Shown piece after piece: positions 53,708-61,543 of a stretch of DNA of 64,000 bases (positions within the stretch are counted from its first letter, which is position 1; the number at the start of each line of letters is the position of its first letter). Source of the stretch: an uncultured Candidatus Saccharibacteria bacterium (GTDB lineage Bacteria; Patescibacteriota; Saccharimonadia; Saccharimonadales; Saccharimonadaceae); the NCBI GenBank assembly GCA_937935245.1, contig CALGXX010000018.1:27471-91470 (forward strand), read 5' to 3'. The notes beneath the pieces were generated by a model. It saw only the letters and a program-made list of their open reading frames with translations, had not been told where the DNA came from and did not search any database. Made by a program: the position numbers and the translations under genes.

Positions 53708-53722
53708 GTACAAATATTGTAC
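53708..53722 (-). promoter_or_regulatory. Palindrome over the -10 of the 53.2-kb gene
   Basis: GTACAAATATTGTAC is a perfect 6-3-6 inverted repeat containing the -10 TACAAT (53716-53721) 9 nt before the ATG. This is the layout of a repressor operator. Confidence 0.45.
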
Positions 53723-53747
53723 AATTATTCTCCATAAAATCAAACAT

Positions 53748-53777
53748 TTGCCTCATTCTCTGAAAATATGGTATAAT
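53748..53777 (+). promoter_or_regulatory. Promoter of rplA
   Basis: TTGCCT (53748-53753), 18 nt, TATAAT (53772-53777). The leader of about 75 nt has an AACATT/AATGTT hairpin near its 5' end; L1 binding there is possible but not shown. Confidence 0.65.
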
Positions 53778-53856
53778 TTCAACATTATCAATCAATGTTG
53801 GGAGGCTGATTTGTTAAGATGACAAATTGCCGTTCGCACCACAGAAAGGATTTTTT

Positions 53857-54864
53857 ATGGCAAAGAAAGCCGAGTTGCTAGAAAAAGCAGCAGAATTAAA
53901 ACTAGAAGTCAGTGAGAAAAACACAATCGCTGAAATCGAAGCAGCAATTGCAGAAGCTACAGACGCAAGCAAATCTCACGACAACAAGGACAAAGACGTC
54001 GTGGCTGAGCGCGAAGCTACCGTTGCTAAGTCTGGCAAGCGTAGCCAAAAAGCTCTAGACGAAGCTGCTGAAAAAGCAGAGAAGGAAGCTCGCAAGGAAG
54101 CTGGCGACACTACTCCACAATCAGACGACGCCGAAGCTCACGTAAAGAAAGGTCCAAAGCCAGTTACTCGTCCACGCTTGGAGCGCCGCGGTAAAAAATA
54201 TCAAGACGCTGCAAAAAACGTTGAAAAGAACAAATTGTACAGCTTAGACGAAGCTTTGAAATTGGCTACTGAAACCAGCCCAGTCAAGTTCGACGCTAGC
54301 GTTGAAATCCACATCCGCTTAGGCGTTGACCCACGTCAAGCCGACCAAAACATTCGCTCAACCGTAGCATTGCCACACGGTACAGGTAAGGATGTTCGCG
54401 TTGCTGTTTTCGCACCAGAATCAGAGCACGCTGCCGCTAAAAAAGCTGGCGCCGACATCATCGGTGACGAAGAATTCCTAAGCCAATTGGATAAGGAAGA
54501 ATTGAGCTTCGACATTTTGGTCGCAACTCCACAGTACATGCCAAAGCTTGGTAAGTACGCACGTTTGCTTGGCCCACGCGGTTTGATGCCAAATCCAAAG
54601 TCTGGCACTGTCGCTACTGACGTCGCTAAAGCCGTTTCTGAAGCAAAAGCCGGAAAAGTTGAATACCGCGTTGATAAGCAAGCCATCGTTCACTTGTCAA
54701 TCGGCAAAGTGTCATTCGGCGCTGAAAAATTGTCAGAAAACGCACGCGCATTCTTAACCAGTTTGAACTCCCAAAAGCCATCCAGCTTAAAGGGTGTTTA
54801 CGTTAAGAGCGTTGCAATTGCCACAACTATGGGCCCTGGCATTAAAGTAGAGAACTCTCTGTAA
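53857..54864 (+). CDS. rplA: Ribosomal protein uL1 with N-terminal extension
   Basis: uL1 of the mobile L1 stalk. The uL1 core (from about residue 115: KLYSLDEALKLA, VDPRQADQNIRSTVALPHG, LLGPRGLMPNPKSGTV) is normal. Before it lie about 105 extra residues: a small SAP/HeH-like helical unit (MAKKAELLEKAAELKLEVSE) and an acidic/basic linker. AAAGGA sets the start. It is a single-gene unit, separated from rplK. Confidence 0.95.
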   Translation: MAKKAELLEKAAELKLEVSEKNTIAEIEAAIAEATDASKSHDNKDKDVVAEREATVAKSGKRSQKALDEAAEKAEKEARKEAGDTTPQSDDAEAHVKKGPKPVTRPRLERRGKKYQDAAKNVEKNKLYSLDEALKLATETSPVKFDASVEIHIRLGVDPRQADQNIRSTVALPHGTGKDVRVAVFAPESEHAAAKKAGADIIGDEEFLSQLDKEELSFDILVATPQYMPKLGKYARLLGPRGLMPNPKSGTVATDVAKAVSEAKAGKVEYRVDKQAIVHLSIGKVSFGAEKLSENARAFLTSLNSQKPSSLKGVYVKSVAIATTMGPGIKVENSL

Positions 54865-54885
54865 TCTTTACGTTTCAGGCAATTA

Positions 54886-54913
54886 AATCCCGTCGATTCT
54901 GGCGGGATTTTTG
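54886..54913 (+). terminator. Intrinsic terminator after rplA
   Basis: AATCCCG/CGGGATT hairpin followed by T5. Confidence 0.85.
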
Positions 54914-54973
54914 CTAGGCGAAAATGCAATAAATAAGGCGATTGAATCGGCTGGAAAATAATCACCATAACTC

Positions 54974-55002
54974 TTGTTTTTCGTTGTCATTTCTGCTACA
55001 AT
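54974..55002 (+). promoter_or_regulatory. Promoter of rplJ-rplL
   Basis: TTGTTT (54974-54979), 17 nt, extended -10 TGCTACAAT (hexamer 54997-55002). Confidence 0.65.
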
Positions 55003-55015
55003 TCTAAGGAACATT

Positions 55016-55101
55016 ACCAAAGACAGTGGCGACTTGACGTAAAACAAGTGTAAAAATGCCACCGAGGGATGAAACTAACAGTTTTATTTGACGTCTTTGG
55101 T
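55016..55101 (+). promoter_or_regulatory. L10 leader (ribosomal protein L10 binding RNA)
   Basis: ACCAAAGAC (55016-55024) pairs exactly with GTCTTTGGT (55093-55101) to close an element containing AGTGGCGACTTG and CACCGAGGGATG, the layout of the Firmicutes-type L10 leader. L10-L12 complexes bind such leaders to control their own operon. It lies just after the promoter and before rplJ. Confidence 0.75.
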
Positions 55102-55127
55102 AGTGCGAGAATCAAAGACGTTTTTTG
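55091..55127 (+). terminator. Attenuator terminator overlapping the L10 leader
   Basis: ACGTCTTTG (55091-55099) and CAAAGACGT (55113-55121) form a perfect stem followed by T5. Its 5' arm is the same sequence that closes the L10 leader, so the two folds exclude each other. Confidence 0.75.
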
Positions 55128-55194
55128 ATTCTACATTACCGCACGTTAACAAATTGGCACATAACAAATTAACTCAATCAAAGAAAGGATTTTT

Positions 55195-55719
55195 ATGGCA
55201 ATTTCACGCGATAAAAAACAAACTTTGGTTGCTGAACTGACAGAGCTATTAAAAGACGCTAAGGGTACGGCTTTTGCTCGATATCAAACCCTTACCGTTG
55301 CCGACCTACAAGAACTACGCAAGGCAGCTCGCGAAGCGGGCGTTACCATCAAGGTTGTTAAAAACCGATTGGTACGCGTAGCTCTTCAGGAAATCGATAC
55401 TTACAAAGAAACCGACACCAGCTTATTGGTTGGTCAATTGGTTTACGCTGTAAGCACCGAAGATGAAGTTATGCCAGCAAAGGTATTGGACACGTTTGCA
55501 AAAACACATCCAGCATTACAACTTGCAGGTGGCTTCTCAGGCGAAGGCTTGGCAATTAGCGAAGCTGACGTTAAAGCATTGGCAGGCCTACCAAGCAAAG
55601 ACCAACTCGTTGCTCAAGTGGTATCACAATTGCTATCACCAGTACACGACACGGTCAACGCGCTTGGCGGCAATTTGCACGGACTTTTGGACGGCATCGA
55701 AGCCAAAGCTGCTGCTTAA
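55195..55719 (+). CDS. rplJ: Ribosomal protein uL10
   Basis: uL10, base of the stalk that carries L7/L12 dimers. 174 residues: FARYQTLTVADLQELRKAAR, then VKNRLVRVAL, and a C-terminal helix for L12. AAAGGA precedes the ATG. Controlled by the leader just upstream. Confidence 0.96.
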   Translation: MAISRDKKQTLVAELTELLKDAKGTAFARYQTLTVADLQELRKAAREAGVTIKVVKNRLVRVALQEIDTYKETDTSLLVGQLVYAVSTEDEVMPAKVLDTFAKTHPALQLAGGFSGEGLAISEADVKALAGLPSKDQLVAQVVSQLLSPVHDTVNALGGNLHGLLDGIEAKAAA

Positions 55720-55784
55720 GTTTAGCAATCAACACTAGTAACGTTGCATTCATCGCAACAATATAATAATAAAGGAGAATATCA

Positions 55785-56162
55785 ATGGCTGATATTAAGA
55801 AATTGGCTGAAGAACTTGTAAAATTGACAGTTCTAGAAGTTAACGAATTGAAAAATCATCTTAAAGAAGAATACGGCATCGAGCCAGCTGCCGCAGCTGT
55901 CGCTGTTGCTGGTCCAGCTTCTGGAGGTGACGCTGCCGCTGCTGACGAAAAAACTGAGTTCACAGTTACTTTGAAAGACGCTGGTTCTCAGAAGGTTGCA
56001 GTCATCAAGGCTGTTAAAGAAATCACTGGCCTAGGTCTAGGCGAAGCAAAAGCTATCGTTGACGGCGCTCCAGCACCAGTCAAGGAAAAAGTTTCTAAGG
56101 ACGAAGCTGAAGCTGCAAAGAAAACTTTGGAAGACGCTGGCGCTACTGTCGAGCTTTCATAA
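55785..56162 (+). CDS. rplL: Ribosomal protein bL12
   Basis: bL12 stalk protein that recruits the translational GTPases. 125 residues: N-terminal dimer helix, Ala-rich hinge, and C-terminal domain [20 protein letters not shown] and [20 protein letters not shown] precedes it; a TATAAT in the short gap may add a promoter. Confidence 0.97.
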   Translation: MADIKKLAEELVKLTVLEVNELKNHLKEEYGIEPAAAAVAVAGPASGGDAAAADEKTEFTVTLKDAGSQKVAVIKAVKEITGLGLGEAKAIVDGAPAPVKEKVSKDEAEAAKKTLEDAGATVELS

Positions 56163-56191
56163 TTTGTTATATAACGCCAATTTGTTTCGTT

Positions 56192-56223
56192 TAATCACCG
56201 TCCGCTCTGGGCGGTGATTTTTA
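56192..56223 (+). terminator. Intrinsic terminator after rplL
   Basis: AATCACCG/CGGTGATT hairpin followed by T5. The following 56224-56339 shows nothing further. Confidence 0.85.
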
Positions 56224-56339
56224 TGTCGCCAATCTTAATATCACGAACCACGCGTCAATTTCAAGAGTAAAATTTGCAACACTTTTTTATTCATATCTTA
56301 TAGTGCTGTGGAAAATCGGATAAAAATAGATAACGCGAC

Positions 56340-56368
56340 TTGATATAAATGTAAGGATATGCTATATA
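56340..56368 (+). promoter_or_regulatory. Promoter of the 56.4-kb gene
   Basis: TTGATA (56340-56345), 17 nt, extended -10 TGCTATATA (hexamer 56363-56368). Confidence 0.6.
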
Positions 56369-56412
56369 TTAGTTAAGTATTATAAAAAATAGACAAAGGA
56401 ATTGCGAGAACC

Positions 56413-56928
56413 ATGTCTGAATTACCAGAAAAGCAAATTAAGCGTCTGAGGACACTTATTCAAGAGGCGGAGACCAATTTAGCTGCCGCAAAAGAATTAT
56501 TGATTAGTATTATTGGCGACGACGGTCAAGTTGTTACGCCAAAAACTTCGTCAGATAACGTAGCAGGAAAGATTATCGAAGGCGTATTTGATGGCCAGAT
56601 GATGCTTAGCCCAGACGGCAAAAATTACCCAATCCCAGCTAATTACGCTTCGAAGTCGAAGCTGGTTGAGGGTGACCTGATGAAATTGACAATCGCTGAA
56701 GACGGTAGCTTTATTTATAAGCAAATCGGTCCTGTACCACGAAAGCAAGTTATCGGAACACTTGTCCAGCACGACGGAATTTACTACGTCGAGGCTTCCG
56801 GTCGCGAATATCGTATTCTGCTTGCTAGCGTAACTTACTTCCGAATTAACGTTGGTGACCAAGTTACAATCATCATCCCTGAAGACAATCCTGACGCAAC
56901 TTGGGCTGCAGTCGAAGCCGCGCTGTAA
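56413..56928 (+). CDS. Conserved-looking protein of unknown function
   Basis: A 171-residue soluble protein: an N-terminal helix (about 5-35) and a beta-rich remainder with two similar halves (GKIIEGVFDGQMML, IGTLVQHDGIYYVEA), which suggests an RNA- or ligand-binding barrel. No family named. The DUF2797 gene follows closely. Confidence 0.6.
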   Translation: MSELPEKQIKRLRTLIQEAETNLAAAKELLISIIGDDGQVVTPKTSSDNVAGKIIEGVFDGQMMLSPDGKNYPIPANYASKSKLVEGDLMKLTIAEDGSFIYKQIGPVPRKQVIGTLVQHDGIYYVEASGREYRILLASVTYFRINVGDQVTIIIPEDNPDATWAAVEAAL

Positions 56929-56936
56929 GGAAATTT

Positions 56937-57812
56937 ATGCTACCGAGCGAGTTTCTGCTCAGTTATGCCAGTTTTAACGCTGACAATAAGCCATTCGTCG
57001 AATGTCAAGTTGGTGATAAAATTGAGCGCTATGAATTGTTCGAACAAGATTTATCTCTTAAGTTCGATTTTTCTGTCAAATATTGCGCGGGTTGGGTGGA
57101 TTTTGAAAATCGCTGTAGCCAAATCTGCCCAGACCACGCCACGGTTGATGAAAAGTATGAAAATTGCTTAAAATGCCGCGACAAAACTGGCTTTAATCCA
57201 GCATTTTACAACGCCAATTCAGTTTCCGTCCAACAAGAAAAAATCAATCAAAATCCGCACTTTGTTTACTTGGCGTACTTTGCGCCAAGCGTCATAAAAG
57301 TTGGAATCTCGCAAGAAGAGCGCGGAATTCGGAGATTATTAGAGCAAGGAGCGCGATTAGCCATAAAATTAGAAACGTTTTCTTCGGCATTGATCGCCAG
57401 GCAGTACGAGGCGAAAATTTCCAAGCTGGACGGAATAGTTGAAACTCTGCCAGTTTACAAAAAGCTGGAATTGATAAAACAACCTTTTGATCGTGCAGCC
57501 GGCGAAAGGGAATTGCGACAAAAATTACTTGAAATTGAGCAGAAAATTGGCGTGTCGTTTCCGAAATCCGAGCTAATTCCTTGCGAAGATTATTTTCAAA
57601 CCGCTGGCATTGATTTGTCACGTGTCGTTTTAATGAAGGATTACAGTCAATTAGTCGGACACGTACGCAGCGTCATCGGCTCAATTGTCATCACCGATTA
57701 CGACGGTCAACTGCTGGCTTACAACATCAAAAAGCTTATTGGTTATCGGGCGCAAAAAATTGACAGAGAAATTGAGCTGGATTTACCAACCGAGCAATTA
57801 ACGTTATTTTAA
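56937..57812 (+). CDS. DUF2797 family protein
   Basis: A 291-residue protein with a cysteine cluster (YCAGW, RCSQICPDH, NCLKC) and the segment HFVYLAYFAPSVIKVGIS plus LEQGARLAI, which mark DUF2797. The latter resembles a GIY-YIG-like core. No function is established. The ATG at 56937 follows AAGGAA; an upstream start would overlap the previous gene. Confidence 0.8.
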   Translation: MLPSEFLLSYASFNADNKPFVECQVGDKIERYELFEQDLSLKFDFSVKYCAGWVDFENRCSQICPDHATVDEKYENCLKCRDKTGFNPAFYNANSVSVQQEKINQNPHFVYLAYFAPSVIKVGISQEERGIRRLLEQGARLAIKLETFSSALIARQYEAKISKLDGIVETLPVYKKLELIKQPFDRAAGERELRQKLLEIEQKIGVSFPKSELIPCEDYFQTAGIDLSRVVLMKDYSQLVGHVRSVIGSIVITDYDGQLLAYNIKKLIGYRAQKIDREIELDLPTEQLTLF

Positions 57813-57848
57813 AACCTTATTTTTACAATATATTTTTGATGAAATTGC

Positions 57849-57877
57849 TTGAAATTTCACTCTATTATTGATATATA
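57849..57877 (+). promoter_or_regulatory. Promoter of the small membrane protein at 57.9 kb
   Basis: TTGAAA (57849-57854), 17 nt, TATATA (57872-57877). Confidence 0.5.
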
Positions 57878-57910
57878 TAAATCAAACTTTCACGGTAAAG
57901 GAGACTATCA

Positions 57911-58132
57911 GTGAGCTTAACTACAATATTATTAAATACTTCAATAGTACTGGCACGATACTTGCCATACATCTTGGGAACGGTGACTCTAATTACATCA
58001 ATATTCATCCTTAAGAAAGAAAAAAATAGCAAGAAGTCTAAGGCTCTGCTGCTAACTTGCATAATTACTGCCATTATCACAATAATAATCGTATTTATGC
58101 GATCTCGAATACTCGGAAATCACATTTGTTAA
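57911..58132 (+). CDS. Small two-helix membrane protein, unknown
   Basis: A 73-residue protein with two membrane segments joined by a short basic loop. The GTG start follows AAAGGAGA at 8 nt. No family recognised. Confidence 0.5.
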   Translation: MSLTTILLNTSIVLARYLPYILGTVTLITSIFILKKEKNSKKSKALLLTCIITAIITIIIVFMRSRILGNHIC

Positions 58133-58325
58133 CGTCTACTACGGCGGCAGGTTTGGTAACATCCCCGGTGATAGTCATGGTCATGTCAGAGCCACTGGCG
58201 GTCCGCTCGGCGAAAATATCGTCTATTGGAGACTGCCTGAGAGCGAGGGTGGTCAGGTTATCGTCAACAACGCATGGGAAACCATGAACGACAACGACTT
58301 GCGCGATCGCCTCACTGACTTCTGA
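58098..58325 (+). pseudogene. 3' remnant of an unidentified gene
   Basis: A frame without a start codon encodes YYGGRFGNIPGDSHGHVRA and later ENIVYWRLPESEGGQ and a TGA stop. The protein text and its richer G+C look like a genuine C-terminus, probably of an acquired gene whose 5' part is gone. It overlaps the end of the small membrane protein in another frame. No family recognised. Confidence 0.45.
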
Positions 58326-58369
58326 GTCATAAGACCTGGACATGTCTGAAAACTGTCCATCTTACCTGA

Positions 58370-58375
58370 TATAAT
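58370..58375 (+). promoter_or_regulatory. -10 element, leaderless start
   Basis: TATAAT ends 6 nt before the ATG at 58382. Confidence 0.5.
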
Positions 58376-58381
58376 TTCATT

Positions 58382-58774
58382 ATGAACAATTACTCAAATT
58401 TTGTATTTCCGTCTGTAGTTTTTGAAGCATTTCCAATTCTGAAAAAATTGGGTTATGTTCGACAATTCACACCGCTAGCACCATTATACCCCGATACCAC
58501 TTTTCATCTATTTGCCGACGATAGCGGACGGTTTCTGATATTAGTTATGACCGACTATGCCGGCCCAATAGATCAGAGTCGAGAACTAAAGAATATTTCT
58601 GGTGAATATGCGTTTGAATTTACTAAGCTTATCAAGCCGTACAGTAACAATGAGCATATTGAAATAAGAGAAAATGACGAGATACTTGAAGATCCAACCG
58701 TGTCAGACCCTAATAGTTACTACCGTTTTTATGTCGCCGAAACAAAACACAAAATCGATCTGCGCTATCCATAA
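58382..58774 (+). CDS. Small protein, unknown
   Basis: A 130-residue soluble acidic protein; beta-alpha mixture, no family recognised. Probably leaderless. It stands alone before dnaX. Confidence 0.55.
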   Translation: MNNYSNFVFPSVVFEAFPILKKLGYVRQFTPLAPLYPDTTFHLFADDSGRFLILVMTDYAGPIDQSRELKNISGEYAFEFTKLIKPYSNNEHIEIRENDEILEDPTVSDPNSYYRFYVAETKHKIDLRYP

Positions 58775-58791
58775 AAAATGCCGTTTTCTGC

Positions 58792-58797
58792 TATAAT
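58792..58797 (+). promoter_or_regulatory. Extended -10 of dnaX
   Basis: TGCTATAAT, hexamer 58792-58797; GAGGGG is the ribosome binding site. Confidence 0.55.
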
Positions 58798-58820
58798 TAT
58801 CTCATGAGGAGCATGAGGGG

Positions 58821-60170
58821 ATGAGTCAGGCGCTATATCGTAAATATCGCAGTCGCAGTTTGGATGAAGTTTTAGGTCAAGATCACGTGACTAGTATTTT
58901 ACGTCGAGCGTTAGAGCAGGGAAAAATTGCTCATGCGTACTTGTTGACCGGACCGCGTGGCGTGGGAAAAACATCGGTGGCGCGAATTCTGGCGCACGAG
59001 ATTAACCACTTGCCATATGATGACGATTCTTCAAACTTGGATATTATTGAAATTGACGCGGCCAGCAATAACGGTGTTGACGACATTCGCGCTTTAAGGG
59101 AAAAAGCCCAAGTCGCGCCTGTTTCTGCGCCGAAAAAAGTTTATATCATCGACGAAGTTCACATGCTGTCAAAATCAGCATTTAACGCGCTGTTAAAAAC
59201 CCTGGAAGAACCGCCAGAACACGTGGTATTTATCTTAGCTACAACCGACGCCGACAAACTTCCAGCCACCATTCTTAGCCGTGTTCAGCAATTTTTCTTC
59301 CGCCCAATTCCGACGGAAATTATGACGCGCCAGTTAATGAATATAGCGAAGAAAGAGGGATTTGCAATTGAAGAGGATGCCGCCAGGTTAATCGCTGAAC
59401 GTTCCCGTGGCGGATTCCGTGACGGCATCAGTACGCTTGACCAATTGTCGATTTTAGCAACATCAGACCAGCCACTGACGGCGAATATGGTTACCGAATA
59501 TTTGGGACTGAGCGACGCGAAGATGCTCGGCAATTTGTTGGATTCATATCCGTCCGACGACAACGAGAAAGTCTTAAACATCTTTCAGGAATTAGAAAAT
59601 AGCGGCGCAAATTCAGTTATCGTGTCACATCAATTATTATCGATTGCTCGCAATAGGTTACGAAAAAATCCGAATCTTATTGGGTTGGTTCAGCAATTGA
59701 TCGAGGTTGATCGACACCCACACCCAGACTTGAAATTATTGACGATATTCATGAATAGCAATTCTCAGCCGACAGAAAATCCAGTCGCAACAAAGAAAGA
59801 TACAATTCAAGCTGCACCCCAAAAACCCGCCGAAAAACCAAAGAAAACCGACGCGCCGCTAGAGCTAAATTGGGAAAAAGTCATTGAAAGAGCGAAGGAA
59901 AAATCCCTCGGGCTGGCGTCATTATTGCAGAAAAGCCAGTGGTCATTTGACGGTGAAAAATTAACAATTTACGCAGGTTCCGCGTTTTATAAGAAAAAGC
60001 TGGACGACGCGAAAAACAAACCATTGATCTCAGAAATTATCTCAGAAGAAACCGCAATGGATTTGGAAATTGATATAATTGGAGAGAAGAAGCCGCCGGA
60101 GGACGAAAAATTGGCGGAAATTGCAGAATTAATGGGTGGTGGCGAAGAAGTTAAGCTGGAGGATATTTAA
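58821..60170 (+). CDS. dnaX: DNA polymerase III gamma/tau subunit
   Basis: Clamp-loader ATPase. 449 residues: RKYRSRSLDEVLGQ start, Walker A GPRGVGKT (44-51), IIDEVHML Walker B, and SRVQQF sensor text. The zinc module that normally follows Walker A (four Cys in about 30 residues) is replaced by a short acidic loop (HLPYDDDSSN), so the zinc site is deleted. The last base of the stop is the first base of the dnaB start. Confidence 0.95.
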   Translation: MSQALYRKYRSRSLDEVLGQDHVTSILRRALEQGKIAHAYLLTGPRGVGKTSVARILAHEINHLPYDDDSSNLDIIEIDAASNNGVDDIRALREKAQVAPVSAPKKVYIIDEVHMLSKSAFNALLKTLEEPPEHVVFILATTDADKLPATILSRVQQFFFRPIPTEIMTRQLMNIAKKEGFAIEEDAARLIAERSRGGFRDGISTLDQLSILATSDQPLTANMVTEYLGLSDAKMLGNLLDSYPSDDNEKVLNIFQELENSGANSVIVSHQLLSIARNRLRKNPNLIGLVQQLIEVDRHPHPDLKLLTIFMNSNSQPTENPVATKKDTIQAAPQKPAEKPKKTDAPLELNWEKVIERAKEKSLGLASLLQKSQWSFDGEKLTIYAGSAFYKKKLDDAKNKPLISEIISEETAMDLEIDIIGEKKPPEDEKLAEIAELMGGGEEVKLEDI

Positions 60171-61522
60171 TGGCAGATAAGAACGAAGAAGTAAAAGGGA
60201 AGATACCGCCACAAAATTTGGACGCAGAAAAGAGTTTACTTGGGGCGGTTTTAATTGATGAGGAAGTTTTGGCGGACGCCGCAGAAATTACTCACCCTAG
60301 CGATTTTTATGATAAGAATCACGGATTGATTTTTGCCGGAATGATGCGACTATTTGAAAAGCACAAGCCCGTCGACCTTCTGACCTTAACCGACGAATTG
60401 AAGCGAAAGGATGAACTGGAATTAGTCGGCGGCTCGGCATATCTAACAGAGCTAACAAACTACGTCCCAACGGCAGCGCACGCATCGGCTTACGCGGAGA
60501 TGATCGCGCAGGCAGCGGTTCGCAGGCGCCTAATAAAAGCGAGCGGCGATATTTCGGAGCTTGGTTATGACGAATCGACGACCACACAGGAATTATTAGA
60601 GAAGGCCGAAGCTGAACTTTTCAGCGTGTCAGACCAATCAACCAAGCAAGATTTGGTCAGTCTGGAAAGCATTCTGACGGATAGCTTTGACCGAATTGAA
60701 GAGCTCAGTAAGAATAAAGGTTCTCTCAGGGGAGTTCGTACTGGTTATCGCGATCTGGACAATATGACCGCTGGTTTGCAAAAATCAGATTTGATTATTC
60801 TGGCGGCGCGTCCAGCCATGGGTAAGACGACGCTAGTGACGAATTTGGCTTATAACGTGGCAACGATTGAGAAAAATCCCGTCCTATTCTTCAGCCTAGA
60901 GATGAGCAAGGAGCAGCTGGTCGACCGTATGTTGGCGGATGCGTCGGGAGTTGATAGCTGGAATATTCGCACTGGAAACCTGAGTGATGAAGATTTTGCT
61001 AAATTGTCTGAGGCTATGGGTGAAATGGCTGAGGCGCCAATTTACATCGATGACACGCCGGGATTATCAGTTTTGGAAATGCGAACTAAAGCGCGTCGAA
61101 TTGCCCATGAGAACCAATTGGGGTTAATCATCGTCGACTATTTGCAGCTTATGCAAGCCAACGGAAACCACAACGGGAACCGCGTTCAGGAAGTTTCGGA
61201 AATTTCACGCGGACTGAAGCTTATTGCTCGCGAGCTGAATGTGCCGCTAATTGCCCTGAGTCAGTTGAGTCGTTCTGTCGAATCTCGTACGCCGCCAATT
61301 CCACAACTGGCCGACCTGCGCGAATCCGGTTCCATTGAGCAGGACGCCGACATCGTGAGCTTTATTTATCGCCCTGGATATTACGAACCTGACAACCCAG
61401 AAGTTCAGAATATTACAGACTTAATCATCGCTAAGCACCGTAACGGTCCAGTCGGTAAAGTCCAATTGTACTTCCACCCAGAGCGCCTACGCTTTATGAG
61501 TCTGGATCGCAAGCATGAATAG
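60170..61522 (+). CDS. dnaB: Replicative DNA helicase
   Basis: Hexameric 5'-3' helicase of the replisome. 450 residues: N-terminal PPQNLDAEKSLLGAVLIDEEV, RecA-like core with Walker A ARPAMGKTT (about 216-224) and VDYLQLM. Complete, no intein. Confidence 0.97.
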   Translation: MADKNEEVKGKIPPQNLDAEKSLLGAVLIDEEVLADAAEITHPSDFYDKNHGLIFAGMMRLFEKHKPVDLLTLTDELKRKDELELVGGSAYLTELTNYVPTAAHASAYAEMIAQAAVRRRLIKASGDISELGYDESTTTQELLEKAEAELFSVSDQSTKQDLVSLESILTDSFDRIEELSKNKGSLRGVRTGYRDLDNMTAGLQKSDLIILAARPAMGKTTLVTNLAYNVATIEKNPVLFFSLEMSKEQLVDRMLADASGVDSWNIRTGNLSDEDFAKLSEAMGEMAEAPIYIDDTPGLSVLEMRTKARRIAHENQLGLIIVDYLQLMQANGNHNGNRVQEVSEISRGLKLIARELNVPLIALSQLSRSVESRTPPIPQLADLRESGSIEQDADIVSFIYRPGYYEPDNPEVQNITDLIIAKHRNGPVGKVQLYFHPERLRFMSLDRKHE

Positions 61523-61530
61523 AATTGTGT

Positions 61531-61536
61531 TATAAT
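61531..61536 (+). promoter_or_regulatory. -10 element, leaderless start
   Basis: TATAAT ends 7 nt before the ATG at 61544. Confidence 0.5.
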
Positions 61537-61543
61537 CATACCA

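Noticed and set aside
58095..58343. 82-residue frame on the minus strand
   Set aside because: The plus strand in the same place reads as convincing protein, and the minus frame has no promoter or ribosome binding site.
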